A stretch of 37,573 nt of DNA from an uncultured Blautia sp. GTDB taxonomy: Bacteria > Bacillota > Clostridia > Lachnospirales > Lachnospiraceae. Location: contig CALWHD010000187.1 of the NCBI GenBank assembly GCA_944380235.1, positions 1-37,573 on the forward strand, in the 5' to 3' direction. The first letter of the stretch is position 1, and every line of letters begins with the position of its first letter. The position numbers and the translations under genes were made by a program. The notes under the pieces are model-generated. The model worked only from the letters and a program-made list of their open reading frames with translations, searched no databases and was not told where the DNA came from. Shown here piece after piece: positions 8,089-17,112 of the stretch.

Positions 8089-9651
8089 TCAATGCTGAAT
8101 CGCAGCCTGTCCGCTGGCCATCATCTCCATCAGATTAAACGGCGGAAGAATACTGTCAATTTTTTTATATAGTTTATCATCAAAATTAAAACGGAGCTGA
8201 CACTCTCTGTCAAAGATCATGGTAGGTTCTTTCTGCTGGGTCACAGACTCCCACACCGGAAGGTCACTACTTTGCGGTCTGCCGGTCCTTGCAAAGGACA
8301 TAAAAGCTTCAAACATCTGCCTTTCCAGTCTTTCTCTGACTTCCGGAATCTGACATACCTCTACCAGCTCTGTGTTGTGGAAGAAGAACGGAATATCGGA
8401 ACAGTGCCATGCGATCTTATTATGGTGGATTGGAAATTCCAGTGTAAACTCATACAGATAGCTTCCTGCTTTTTCCCCTTTTGCATGAAGTCTTGCTATG
8501 GCTTTGGACGGCTGCCTCATCACACGGTCAACCCAGATCAGATCTGCCGCATTTTTATCCGGATAGGTTTCTTTGAAAATCTGGATCATTTCGTCCGTAT
8601 GCTCTCCATATACTGCTCCCACAATTTCTCTGATCTGTTCTTCTGTCAACTGATTCTTATCATAGGCTGTAGGCATAAAAGCAAATTCACCAAACACGCT
8701 GCCCACCATAAGGGGAATCTCAAAGGCATGCTCTCTGAAACCATAATCAAGAGGATTTCCTCTGTAGTACTCATTGACGAGGGGACCTCCGCCGATATAG
8801 CCTCCTTCCATGGCAATCGCCGGACTTACTTTCGTATAGGCATTGACCAGCTGGTAATAGGGAATGGTTTCCAACTTCTCTACCTGATTCTCCATAAGGC
8901 CAAGTTCCTTAAGAAGAGCTTCCACAATTGCCCGTCCGTCTCCTGTACAGGACGGCATAAGTGACGCATTGCTCACCCCGCTCATGATCAGCGCTCTGTG
9001 GAACAATCCATCCGCGTCTGCGATCTGCATCAGATCTGCCACTTTCATTCCTCCGCCGGACTGTCCGAAAATCGTCACATTGTCCGGGTCACCGCCAAAA
9101 AGAGCAATGTTGTCATGTACCCACTGAAGCGCCGCAACCAAATCTGCATGCCCTGCATTTCCTGAATTCTTATATTTTTCTCCAAATGGAGACAGATCCA
9201 GATATCCCAGAATATTCAGCCTGTGATTGACCGATACAACCACTGCATCCCCTTCCATACACATATTGTAGCCGTCATAAGCCACCTGTTCAATAGAAGA
9301 GCCTGCAAAATATCCTCCTCCATGCAGCCACACGATCACCGGAAGTTTTTTCCCGCTGTCCAGGGTCTTTGTCCAGATATTCAGATTCTGACAGTGTTCA
9401 TCCTGGGGCCAGTAGCGGTGAGGTACCATAAGCTCCGCATTGGGAGTATCCTGTGCCATAAGAGGACATACAAATCCATAAGAAGTAACGTCCTTCACTC
9501 CTTCCCATGTGATTTTTCCCGGCATCTGGAAGCGTTCTGCGTAAGCATACGGAACTCCCTTAAATATGTATTCGCCTTTATAGAAATACCCTTTCAGCTT
9601 CCCGCCTGTTGTTTCCAGCACCGGCACATTATCATAATCAAACATCATCAT
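8089..9651 (-). CDS. Type-B carboxylesterase
   Basis: A 520-aa serine esterase of the carboxylesterase/para-nitrobenzyl esterase family, which hydrolyses a wide range of carboxyl esters. HGGG (110-113) supplies the oxyanion hole. The nucleophile motif is GQSGG (196-200, Ser198) rather than the usual GESAG, a tolerated variation. VNHRLNILGYL and the late HCSDIPFFF block, which carries the catalytic His, are family landmarks. No signal peptide is present, so it is probably cytoplasmic. The ATG has AGGAGAAGG just upstream. An AT-rich stretch with TATAAT (9684-9689, minus strand) could be the promoter of this four-gene run, though no good -35 is visible. Confidence 0.9.
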   Translation of the reverse strand: MMMFDYDNVPVLETTGGKLKGYFYKGEYIFKGVPYAYAERFQMPGKITWEGVKDVTSYGFVCPLMAQDTPNAELMVPHRYWPQDEHCQNLNIWTKTLDSGKKLPVIVWLHGGGYFAGSSIEQVAYDGYNMCMEGDAVVVSVNHRLNILGYLDLSPFGEKYKNSGNAGHADLVAALQWVHDNIALFGGDPDNVTIFGQSGGGMKVADLMQIADADGLFHRALIMSGVSNASLMPSCTGDGRAIVEALLKELGLMENQVEKLETIPYYQLVNAYTKVSPAIAMEGGYIGGGPLVNEYYRGNPLDYGFREHAFEIPLMVGSVFGEFAFMPTAYDKNQLTEEQIREIVGAVYGEHTDEMIQIFKETYPDKNAADLIWVDRVMRQPSKAIARLHAKGEKAGSYLYEFTLEFPIHHNKIAWHCSDIPFFFHNTELVEVCQIPEVRERLERQMFEAFMSFARTGRPQSSDLPVWESVTQQKEPTMIFDRECQLRFNFDDKLYKKIDSILPPFNLMEMMASGQAAIQH

Positions 9652-9754
9652 TTTTCCTTCTCCTCTCCCGATTCTTTTATATTATTATACATGAATTTCT
9701 TTTCTATTTGTTATTCTTTTGCCGTATTCTCTTTCTGTTGTACTTTTTTCAATG

Positions 9755-9803
9755 TAAAAAGAGCAATAATGAATGATCCATATCAATCACTACTGCTCTT
9801 TTT
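9755..9803 (-). terminator. Terminator after the 139-aa gene
   Basis: On the minus strand AAAAAGAGCAGTAGTG pairs with an imperfect partner ending in TGCTCTTTTT, giving a stem with A-tract, loop and U-run. It begins 36 bp past the stop of the 139-aa gene and separates the clpC side from the esterase/GH3 block. Confidence 0.75.
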
Positions 9804-9838
9804 AAATCATGAAATATTTATCTTTAGCGGTCGTGTCC

Positions 9839-10258
9839 TTACCCGACAACTTTCTCTATACTTACAGACACCTGCTCCGCCTGTTCCAGTTCCACGCTGA
9901 AAGACAGCTTACCTCCCAGGTTTGTTTTCATTTTACCTGCTTCCTCACCGTCGATCAAAATCTTATATTCTGCATCTTCTTCCAGTTCCACTGTGATCTG
10001 GGCATCCTTTGGTCCTTCCACCAGGAAACTCATTTTGTTTTCCTCTGTGCTCAGGTCCAGAACTGTTGTCCCCGGAACAGATTCGTATACAAACATTCCG
10101 TTTCTTTCCAACTTGGTAATCTCATTATATGTCTTAACCTTATACATATCTCCGTCATGTTCAAAATCCGATAATTTTGATTTCTGCGCCAACTCATAAT
10201 TGCCGAAACTGATTTTGCCATTTTCTTCTGTACGAATTAATTCTTTTACTACTGACAT
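9839..10258 (-). CDS. Conserved protein of unknown function (139 aa)
   Basis: A 139-aa acidic, soluble protein with no signal peptide or membrane segment. It has a beta-rich pattern with many alternating hydrophobic/charged residues and an NEITKLERNGMFVYESVPG stretch that resembles a conserved Lachnospiraceae family. From memory, relatives are often labelled endosialidase in databases, but nothing here supports sialidase activity (no Asp-box motifs), so I do not adopt that name. A strong GGGAGGA site precedes the ATG at 10258. It lies 139 bp downstream of clpC with no obvious terminator between, so read-through from clpC is possible. A good terminator follows it. Confidence 0.8.
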   Translation of the reverse strand: MSVVKELIRTEENGKISFGNYELAQKSKLSDFEHDGDMYKVKTYNEITKLERNGMFVYESVPGTTVLDLSTEENKMSFLVEGPKDAQITVELEEDAEYKILIDGEEAGKMKTNLGGKLSFSVELEQAEQVSVSIEKVVG

Positions 10259-10397
10259 GTTTATGTCCTCCCGCTTACGTCTTTGGTTCCTGAACCCCTG
10301 GTGTATTGCTATGTTCCTTTTTTCTTAAGGAGCCTATCAAATACATTTGGGAATTCGTTTTTCTTACAGAAATTTTACCATATTCTTTGAAAATTTG

Positions 10398-12857
10398 CTA
10401 GTCATTCTGTCCATTTACCATAAATTTTATAGTCTGTTTAGACAATCCCACAGTTACCCTGTCTCCTGATTTTATCTTTCCTTCCAGAATCTCCTCTGCC
10501 ATAGCATCTTCTATTCTGTTCTGAATCGCGCGCTTTAAGGGCCGGGCGCCATATTTCGGATCAAATCCTTCTTTTGCGATCAGCTCTTTGACACTGTCCC
10601 TGATCCTGATATCCAGATCAAGCTGCTGACTGCATCGTTTTGTAAATTCTTTCAGAAGCAGACCTACAATCTTTTTAACCTCATCTCTGCTCAGCATATG
10701 GAATACGATGATATCATCAATACGGTTTAAAAATTCCGGCTTAAACAGCCTTTTCACTTCTTCCATTACACTGTCCTTCATCTTCTTATAGTCAGCTTCC
10801 TCACTGTTCTCTGAACCAAATCCCAGTTTCTTTGGTTCCACGATTGCCTGTGCGCCTGCATTAGAAGTCATGATAATAATTGTTTCCTTAAAGTCCACTT
10901 TTCTTCCCTGAGCATCCGTAATATGTCCGTCATCCAGAACTTGAAGCAAAATATTGAATACATCAGGATGTGCTTTTTCAATTTCGTCAAACAGAAGGAC
11001 ACTGTAAGGATTTCTTCTGACTTTCTCACTCAACTGTCCTCCCTCTTCGTATCCTACATATCCCGGAGGAGAACCGATCAGTTTTGACACGCTGTGTTTT
11101 TCCATATATTCTGACATATCTACACGAATCATAGCATCTTCGCTGCCAAATACTGCTTCAGCAAGAGCTTTTGAAAGCTCTGTTTTTCCGACTCCGGTAG
11201 GCCCCAGCAGGAGAAAAGAACCAATGGGGCGTTTTGGATCTTTTAGCCCAACCCTTCCTCTTTTAATAGCTTTTGCCACCGCGCTTACTGCTTCATCCTG
11301 TCCGATCACCCTTTTATGAAGTACCTGTTCCAGCTTCGCAAGCCGTTTTGATTCACTCTCTGTCAGTTTTTTTACTGGTATCTTTGTCCAGTCGGCAACC
11401 ACCTGTGCTACCTGCTCTTCCGTCACCGTCAGCTTTTTATTTCTGCACTGCTTTTCAAAGCGCTTCTTTGCCTTTTCAATAAATTCCTCTGTATCTCTCT
11501 GCTCCTGCTGGATTTCCTTTGCCCTGGAAAAATCCTGGGATTTAATGGCCTCTTCTTTTTTCTCATGGAGTGTCTTTAATTTCATTTCTGCTTCTATAAG
11601 ACCTTCCGGTGTTTTATACCCTGCCAGCTGTACTTTAGAGCATGCTTCGTCCAGCAGGTCCAGTGCCTTATCTGGCAGAAACCGGTCATTAATATACCGG
11701 ATTCCCATGGCAACTGCTGCCTTTATGGCGCTTTCCTCTACAATCACATGATGATGCTCCTCATAATAAGGCGCAAGTCCCTTTAAAATTTCTTCAGCCT
11801 CTTCCTTTGTAGGCTCCTCTACTGTCACTGGCTGAAAACGCCGTTCCAGTGCAGCATCTTTTTCAATATACTTCCTGTATTCTTCCAATGTGGTAGCACC
11901 GATCAGCTGAATTTCCTCCCTGGAAAGAGAAGGCTTCAGAATATTAGAAGCATCCAGAGCGCCCTCTGCTCCTCCTGCACCGATCAATGTATGAAGCTCA
12001 TCCAGAAACAGCAGGATCCTTCCGTCCTCCATCACTTCCTGAACAACTCTCTTGATCCTCTCTTCGAATTCCCCTCTGTATTTAGAGCCTGCTACCATAG
12101 CTGACAGATCCAGAACCACGATCCTTTTATCCGCTATGCTCTCCGGCACCAGTCCCCGAACAATCCTTTGGGCAAGCCCCTCTGTAATAGCTGTCTTCCC
12201 CACGCCAGGTTCGCCGATGAGACAGGGATTATTTTTAGTACGCCTGCTTAAAATCTGTATAATACGGTTGATCTCTTTTTCTCTCCCCACTACAGGATCT
12301 AATTTTCCCTGTGCAGCAAGCTCTGTCAGATCACGGCTGAACTGATCCAGCATGGGGGTGGCACTCTTTCCTGCTGCTCTTTGTCCGTTTCCCTGAAGTT
12401 CTTCCCTGGACACGGCGCCTTCTTTTCCCATCGCCTTCAGTACTTCCGCATAAAGCTTCTGGATATTGATTCCCATAGTATGAAGAAGTCTTGTCCCTAC
12501 ACACTCATATTCTTTCAGCATAGCAAGAAGAATATGTTCCGTACCTGTCTTCCCGCTCTCAAAGCGCTCTGCCTCCGACCTCGCCAAAGCGAGCACCTGT
12601 CTTGCTTTCGGCGTATAGCCCTGGGGTTCCTCAAGAAGCACTTCGCCTGCCGGAGCGACCAGCTTTTCAATTAATTCAGACAATTTTTCTCCTGTCACCC
12701 CTGCTTCTGAGAGAACCATACCGGCAGTTCCTTCCTTCACCGCTAAAAGACCTGCCAGCATATGCTCTGTCCCGATATAATTATGGCTGCATTTTTTTGC
12801 AGTTTCCTGTGCCAGCCGCATTGCTTTTACAGCCAGTTTTGAGTATTGCTCTTTCAT
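10398..12857 (-). CDS. clpC: ATP-dependent Clp protease ATPase subunit ClpC
   Basis: A Hsp100/AAA+ unfoldase that feeds proteins to ClpP. The 819-aa protein has the double Clp-N repeat (about 1-145), first AAA+ domain with Walker A GEPGVGKT near 215 and Walker B LLFLDELH near 282. A middle coiled region with UVR-like character (about 420-480) marks it as ClpC rather than ClpB or ClpA. The second AAA+ domain has GPTGVGKTE and ends in a C-terminal D2-small domain. The start has a CAGGAG site. It lies 14 bp after a GntR-type regulator gene and probably shares its promoter. The usual Firmicutes partners ctsR, mcsA and mcsB are absent here. Regulation may therefore differ from the CtsR model. Confidence 0.95.
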   Translation of the reverse strand: MKEQYSKLAVKAMRLAQETAKKCSHNYIGTEHMLAGLLAVKEGTAGMVLSEAGVTGEKLSELIEKLVAPAGEVLLEEPQGYTPKARQVLALARSEAERFESGKTGTEHILLAMLKEYECVGTRLLHTMGINIQKLYAEVLKAMGKEGAVSREELQGNGQRAAGKSATPMLDQFSRDLTELAAQGKLDPVVGREKEINRIIQILSRRTKNNPCLIGEPGVGKTAITEGLAQRIVRGLVPESIADKRIVVLDLSAMVAGSKYRGEFEERIKRVVQEVMEDGRILLFLDELHTLIGAGGAEGALDASNILKPSLSREEIQLIGATTLEEYRKYIEKDAALERRFQPVTVEEPTKEEAEEILKGLAPYYEEHHHVIVEESAIKAAVAMGIRYINDRFLPDKALDLLDEACSKVQLAGYKTPEGLIEAEMKLKTLHEKKEEAIKSQDFSRAKEIQQEQRDTEEFIEKAKKRFEKQCRNKKLTVTEEQVAQVVADWTKIPVKKLTESESKRLAKLEQVLHKRVIGQDEAVSAVAKAIKRGRVGLKDPKRPIGSFLLLGPTGVGKTELSKALAEAVFGSEDAMIRVDMSEYMEKHSVSKLIGSPPGYVGYEEGGQLSEKVRRNPYSVLLFDEIEKAHPDVFNILLQVLDDGHITDAQGRKVDFKETIIIMTSNAGAQAIVEPKKLGFGSENSEEADYKKMKDSVMEEVKRLFKPEFLNRIDDIIVFHMLSRDEVKKIVGLLLKEFTKRCSQQLDLDIRIRDSVKELIAKEGFDPKYGARPLKRAIQNRIEDAMAEEILEGKIKSGDRVTVGLSKQTIKFMVNGQND

Positions 12858-12871
12858 GTAAGTCTCCTGTT

Positions 12872-13240
12872 CTATTTATATTCTTCAAAAATTTCATCGA
12901 TCAGGGCGTGGACCTCTTCTCTGGTAATGTTCTTACAGCACCCCTTTGCCAGAACCACTAAAAGCTCCTGCTTCATTTCTTCCCGCGCCCGGATCTTATC
13001 CACATCAATGGCAATCACTGCGCCTTTTCTTCTGTCAATGCTAAGAAATCCTTCCTGCTTTAAAACAGAATATGCTTTATTTACCGTATGCATGTTAATG
13101 CCGATGGCATCTGCCATCTGACGGACAGAAGGCAGCGTTTCACCCACCTTCAGCTGATCTGTGGCGATTCCCATGATAATCTGATTACAAAGCTGTATGT
13201 AAATAGCTTCGTCACTGTTAAAATCAATTTCTATCAGCAC
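12872..13240 (-). CDS. GntR-family regulator, YtrA type
   Basis: A 122-aa DNA-binding repressor-type protein. Residues 10-78 form the GntR winged helix, with the helix-turn-helix around SVRQMADAIGINMHTVNKAY. The short tail (about 45 aa, mostly helical) lacks a large effector domain, which is typical of the YtrA subfamily. Such regulators usually control their own operon. The start is GTG at 13240 with AGGG upstream. It is the first gene of a likely two-gene unit with clpC and has a strong promoter just upstream (13283-13311). Effector and operator are unknown; control of clpC is an inference from position. Confidence 0.88.
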   Translation of the reverse strand: MLIEIDFNSDEAIYIQLCNQIIMGIATDQLKVGETLPSVRQMADAIGINMHTVNKAYSVLKQEGFLSIDRRKGAVIAIDVDKIRAREEMKQELLVVLAKGCCKNITREEVHALIDEIFEEYK

Positions 13241-13282
13241 ATTGATCCCTGCTTTCTTTTGTTCTTGAAAATTGTTATACTA

Positions 13283-13311
13283 ACTATAGCATAGATAGCA
13301 CTTCAGGTCAA
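13283..13311 (-). promoter_or_regulatory. Promoter of gntR-clpC
   Basis: On the minus strand TTGACC (13306-13311), 17 bp, TATAGT (13283-13288). The spacer and -10 region carry partial dyad symmetry around CTATAG and TATAC...TATA, suitable for autoregulation by the encoded GntR protein. The operator itself is only a suggestion. Confidence 0.65.
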
Positions 13312-13320
13312 ACAAAAGAA

Positions 13321-13352
13321 AAGCCCTGGTTCCCTTCGGGACACAGGACTTC
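13321..13352 (-). terminator. Terminator after purD
   Basis: On the minus strand AGTCCTG-TGTCCC and GGGA-ACCAGGGCT pair with small mismatches around a GAA loop and run into CTTTTCTTTTG. It lies about 20 bp past the purD stop and just upstream of the gntR promoter. Confidence 0.65.
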
Positions 13353-13373
13353 CTTTCTGATTGTTATATTCTT

Positions 13374-14648
13374 TTACGCCTCATCAATCGCTTTTCCAAT
13401 GTCATTTCTCATATACTTGTTGGCAAAGCTGATCCATTCTGTGGCTTTATACGCATTGGCACGTGCTTCCTTTAAATCGGTTCCCTTTGCTGTAACTCCC
13501 AGGACACGTCCGCCGTTTGTAACGATCTGTCCATCCTTGAGAGCAGTTCCTGCATGGAATACATAGTATCCGTCTTTATCTTTAAAGTTTTCCAGTCCTT
13601 CAATGGGGAATCCTTTCTCATAGGATACTGGATAACCGTCAGAAGCAAGTACTACACAGACCGCTGCATTATCCTCAAACTGCAGATCTACTTCATCCAG
13701 TCTGCCGTCTACACAGGCCTCAAATACTTCTACAATATCGTTTTTGAGTCTGGGGATCACTACCTGTGCTTCCGGATCTCCGAAACGTGCATTGTATTCC
13801 AGCACTTTAGGACCTTTTTCTGTCAACATAAGACCGAAGAAAATAATTCCCTTAAATTCTCTTCCTTCCTTTGCCATAGCATCCACTGTTGCCTGATAAA
13901 TATATTTTTCGCAGAATTCATCTACTTCTTTTGTATAGAAGGGGCTTGGAGAAAAGGTTCCCATACCGCCTGTATTTAAGCCTTTATCACCGTCCATAGC
14001 CCGTTTATGGTCCTGGGCAGAAGTCATGGTTTTGATTGTTTTTCCGTCCACAAACGAAAGAACAGATACTTCGCGCCCTGTCATAAACTCTTCGATAACC
14101 AGAGTATTTCCTGCAGAGCCGAATTTTTTATCCAGCATGATTGTCTTTACCCCTTCTTCGGCCTCTTCCAGTGTATTACAGATTAAAACACCTTTTCCAA
14201 GGGCCAGACCATCTGCTTTTAAAACAATGGGAAATTCTGCTTTATCTCTCAAATAAGCCAGAGCGGAATCCGCATCCTGGAAGTTTTCATACGCCGCTGT
14301 AGGAATGTTGTATTTTTTCATTAAATCCTTGGAGAATGCTTTGGACCCTTCCAAAATGGCCGCATTTTTTCTTGGTCCGAAAACTCTCAGGCCTTCTCTT
14401 TCAAATACGTCTACCACGCCTCCTACCAGGGGATCATCCATTCCTACTACAGTCAGATCCACTGCGTTTTCTTTGGCAAATGCTGCCAGCTTTTCAAATT
14501 CCATCGCCCCGATGGGAACACATTCCGCTATCTGCGCAATTCCCGCATTTCCCGGCGCACAGTAGATCTTATCCACTTTAGGACTCTGTGCCACCTTCCA
14601 TGCGATCGCGTGTTCTCTTCCGCCGCTTCCGATAATCAGTACCTTCAT
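13374..14648 (-). CDS. purD: Phosphoribosylamine-glycine ligase PurD
   Basis: GAR synthetase joins glycine to 5-phosphoribosylamine with ATP, the second step of purine synthesis. The 424-aa protein begins with the family opening VLIIGSGGREHAIAWK. It has the ATP-grasp fold, including LKADGLALGKGV and the metal-site region EYNARFGDPEAQ. The C-terminal PurD domain is complete. Length is standard. AAAGGGG precedes the ATG. It is the last gene of the purE-purM-purN-purD operon, 22 bp after purN, and a terminator follows. Confidence 0.97.
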   Translation of the reverse strand: MKVLIIGSGGREHAIAWKVAQSPKVDKIYCAPGNAGIAQIAECVPIGAMEFEKLAAFAKENAVDLTVVGMDDPLVGGVVDVFEREGLRVFGPRKNAAILEGSKAFSKDLMKKYNIPTAAYENFQDADSALAYLRDKAEFPIVLKADGLALGKGVLICNTLEEAEEGVKTIMLDKKFGSAGNTLVIEEFMTGREVSVLSFVDGKTIKTMTSAQDHKRAMDGDKGLNTGGMGTFSPSPFYTKEVDEFCEKYIYQATVDAMAKEGREFKGIIFFGLMLTEKGPKVLEYNARFGDPEAQVVIPRLKNDIVEVFEACVDGRLDEVDLQFEDNAAVCVVLASDGYPVSYEKGFPIEGLENFKDKDGYYVFHAGTALKDGQIVTNGGRVLGVTAKGTDLKEARANAYKATEWISFANKYMRNDIGKAIDEA

Positions 14649-14670
14649 AAATTTTCCCCTTTCTCTTCCA

Positions 14671-15297
14671 TCACTCTTCTATCTTAACCATGCCGTCTAC
14701 AATTTTCACTTTCCCATTGGCGATCAAATTGATTGCCTGAGGCATGATCTTCCACTCAGCTTCCTCCATAACTCTTCTCTGGAGGATCTCCGGTGTATCA
14801 TCCTGCTTTACTTCCACTGCCTTCTGCAGAATAATAGGACCGGTATCTGTCCCTTCATCAACAAAATGCACAGTGGCACCTGTGACCTTCACCCCTCTTT
14901 TCAGCACACCTTCATGAACCTTCAGCCCATAATAGCCTGTACCGCAGAAGGAAGGGATCAATGCCGGATGTATATTTATAATCTTATTGGGATACGCCTT
15001 TACCATGATCTCCGGAATTACCACAAGACATCCGGCAAGAACTACCAGATCCACATCGTAGGACTGGATCTTAGCCAGCAGCGCCTGGTTAAATTCATCT
15101 CGCGTCTCATAGGATCTCGGTGATATACAGACTCCTTCGATTCCGTTTTGTTCGGCACGCTTTAAAGCATAAGCTCCCGGATTATTGCTGATCACCACGG
15201 AAATCTCCGCATTGGTAATGGTTTTGTCTTTGATCGCATCTATAATTGCCTGTAAATTGGTTCCTCCTCCGGATACCAGAACCGCCATCTTCATCAT
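14671..15297 (-). CDS. purN: Phosphoribosylglycinamide formyltransferase PurN
   Basis: Transfers a formyl group from 10-formyl-tetrahydrofolate to GAR, the third purine step. Motifs are SGGGTNLQAIID at the N-terminus, the catalytic Asn-His in INIHPALIPSF and the catalytic Asp region HFVDEGTDTGPII. I use ATG 15297 because GGAGG lies 7 bases upstream and the usual N-terminus MAVLVSGGG follows. An in-frame start at 15339 would add 14 unsupported residues. This gives 208 aa, the normal size. It sits between purM (59 bp away) and purD. Confidence 0.95.
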   Translation of the reverse strand: MMKMAVLVSGGGTNLQAIIDAIKDKTITNAEISVVISNNPGAYALKRAEQNGIEGVCISPRSYETRDEFNQALLAKIQSYDVDLVVLAGCLVVIPEIMVKAYPNKIINIHPALIPSFCGTGYYGLKVHEGVLKRGVKVTGATVHFVDEGTDTGPIILQKAVEVKQDDTPEILQRRVMEEAEWKIMPQAINLIANGKVKIVDGMVKIEE

Positions 15298-15356
15298 ATC
15301 AGAGCCTCCAATCAGACAGGAAAAGGGCTGCTGACGCAACCCTGCCCTGTATTTGC

Positions 15357-16382
15357 TTATACTAATTTTACGCCTTTTTCCCCTGCTTCGATCTTACCGA
15401 TCACATAAGGAGTTTCTCCTGCTGCCTTTACCGCTTCCATGGTTTTCTCCACATCCCCGGCATCAACAGCCACGATCATACCGATACCCATGTTGTAGGT
15501 ATTGTACATCATATGTTCTTCAATCTCACCTTTCTTTGCCATTAAGGTAAAGATAGGCGGAACGGGATAGCTGTTTTTCTCGATCACTGCACAGACGCCG
15601 TCTTTTAACATTCTGGGCACATTTTCATAAAATCCTCCGCCTGTAATATGGCTGCAGGCTTTTACTCTCACGCCGGATTCCTTAATGCTCTTTAATGCCT
15701 TCACATAGATTTTGGTAGGCGCCAGAAGAGTCTCTCCCAGAGTCTTTCCCAGTTCATCATAATACGTATTTAAAGATTCCTCAGTCATCTCAAAGACTTT
15801 GCGCACCAGAGAAAATCCGTTGCTGTGCACACCGGAAGAAGCCATGCCGATGAGCACATCCCCTTCCTTCAAATCTTTTCCGTCAATGAGATCTTTACGT
15901 TCTACCACACCTACGGCAAAACCTGCCAGATCATACTCTTCTTCCGGCATCAGTCCCGGATGTTCTGCTGTCTCGCCGCCGATCAGGGCAGCGCCGGACT
16001 GAAGACATCCTTCTGCAACGCCTTTGACGATCTGAGCGATCTTTTCAGGATAATTTTTTCCGCACGCAATATAATCCAGGAAGAATAAAGGTTCACCGCC
16101 TGCACATGCAATATCATTGACGCACATGGCAACTGCGTCAATGCCGATGGTATCATGCTTATCCATGAGATAAGCCAGTTTCACCTTTGTACCGCATCCG
16201 TCTGTTCCGGACAGCAGGACAGGGTCCTCCATTTCCTTGATCTTTTTCAGAGAAAAAGCACCGGAAAATCCTCCTAATCCTCCAAGCACTTCCTCACGCA
16301 TGGTCTTTTTCACATGCTCTTTCATCAGTTCCACTGATTCATAACCAGCTTCTATATCTACTCCTGCGTTCTTGTAATCCAT
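15357..16382 (-). CDS. purM: Phosphoribosylformylglycinamidine cyclo-ligase PurM
   Basis: AIR synthetase closes the imidazole ring of FGAM with ATP, the fifth purine step. At 341 aa it has the standard length and the family landmarks [11 protein letters not shown] at the start, [13 protein letters not shown], and [13 protein letters not shown] in the second domain. A GGAGGAG site lies directly before the ATG. The 134-bp gap upstream to purE is filled by a strongly structured element (16409-16519) that may affect purM expression. Confidence 0.97.
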   Translation of the reverse strand: MDYKNAGVDIEAGYESVELMKEHVKKTMREEVLGGLGGFSGAFSLKKIKEMEDPVLLSGTDGCGTKVKLAYLMDKHDTIGIDAVAMCVNDIACAGGEPLFFLDYIACGKNYPEKIAQIVKGVAEGCLQSGAALIGGETAEHPGLMPEEEYDLAGFAVGVVERKDLIDGKDLKEGDVLIGMASSGVHSNGFSLVRKVFEMTEESLNTYYDELGKTLGETLLAPTKIYVKALKSIKESGVRVKACSHITGGGFYENVPRMLKDGVCAVIEKNSYPVPPIFTLMAKKGEIEEHMMYNTYNMGIGMIVAVDAGDVEKTMEAVKAAGETPYVIGKIEAGEKGVKLV

Positions 16383-16408
16383 CTTTCTCCTCCAAAATAT
16401 ATAATAAC

Positions 16409-16519
16409 CACTTCACCTTACTAAGTTCAGGCGCTTTAACCCGCCTTCTCTAACTGCGGTGAAGTAAGTGCGCACTAAGCTCTGTCTGCGCCTTTGGCTT
16501 GCCAGTCGCTAAGTGCTTA
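16409..16519 (-). repeat. Structured RNA-like element between purE and purM
   Basis: Read on the minus strand, the element starts at the purE stop codon and holds two nested domains. Domain one pairs GCACTTAGC with GCTTAGTGC (8 of 9 positions), enclosed by AAGTAA/TTACTT. Domain two is closed by ACTTCACC/GGTGAAGT and contains AGTT/AACT and AGGCG/CGCCT stems. There is no U-run, so it is not an ordinary terminator. It may be a dispersed intergenic repeat or an mRNA processing or stability element; copy number cannot be judged from this window. Confidence 0.55.
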
Positions 16520-17020
16520 CTTATAGTTCTTATATCCTACTTCTTTTAATTTTGCGTCTTTGGCAACTACCTGGTCTTTTAATTCCTCTTTGTAGTCTTT
16601 TAATTTCTGAAGAAGTTCCGGGTCAGAAGTCGCAAGGATCTTGGCTGCCAGAATTGCTGCATTTGCCCCTCCGTTGATGGCAACGGTTGCCACGGGAATT
16701 CCGGATGGCATCTGTACGATAGAATACAGGGAATCTCTTCCTCCCAGTGAAGTAGTATGCATAGGAATACCGATGACCGGCATCGGGAAAATTGCCGCGC
16801 ACATACCCGGAAGGTGTGCTGCCATGCCTGCACCTGCAATAATTACTTTGAAGCCTTTTTCTTCGGCTGTTTTGGCATACTCAAAGAACACATCAGGCTC
16901 TCTGTGTGCTGAGATAATGGTCATCTCATAATCAATCCCAAATTTTTCCAGCATGTCTGCCGCTTTGCTCATAACAGGCATATCAGAGTCACTGCCCATA
17001 ACAATTCCAACTTTTGCCAT
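16517..17020 (-). CDS. purE: N5-carboxyaminoimidazole ribonucleotide mutase PurE
   Basis: Converts carboxylated AIR to CAIR (step six of purine synthesis). The 167-aa protein shows GSDSDMPVM, the AHREPD motif with the catalytic His, and GAGMAAHLPGM, all typical of PurE. A GGAGA site precedes the ATG. It is the first gene of purE-M-N-D and has its own promoter overlapping the end of the upstream aminopeptidase gene. No purK is in the window. The class (mutase using N5-CAIR or AIR carboxylase) cannot be fixed with certainty here. Confidence 0.96.
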   Translation of the reverse strand: MAKVGIVMGSDSDMPVMSKAADMLEKFGIDYEMTIISAHREPDVFFEYAKTAEEKGFKVIIAGAGMAAHLPGMCAAIFPMPVIGIPMHTTSLGGRDSLYSIVQMPSGIPVATVAINGGANAAILAAKILATSDPELLQKLKDYKEELKDQVVAKDAKLKEVGYKNYK

Positions 17021-17083
17021 GATTATTCTCCTTTATCATTTAAAATTCCTGCGGTATTCTGCCGCATGTCTTTGTACAGCACA

Positions 17084-17112
17084 ATTTTACATATTGTTAC
17101 AATTCTTGTCAA
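17084..17112 (-). promoter_or_regulatory. Promoter of the purE operon
   Basis: On the minus strand TTGACA (17107-17112), 17 bp, TAAAAT (17084-17089). The -10 overlaps the stop codon of the aminopeptidase gene. The leader of about 55 bases carries a TGCGG/CCGCA hairpin (near 17050-17066) before the ribosome site. No PurR-type box was recognised. Confidence 0.7.
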
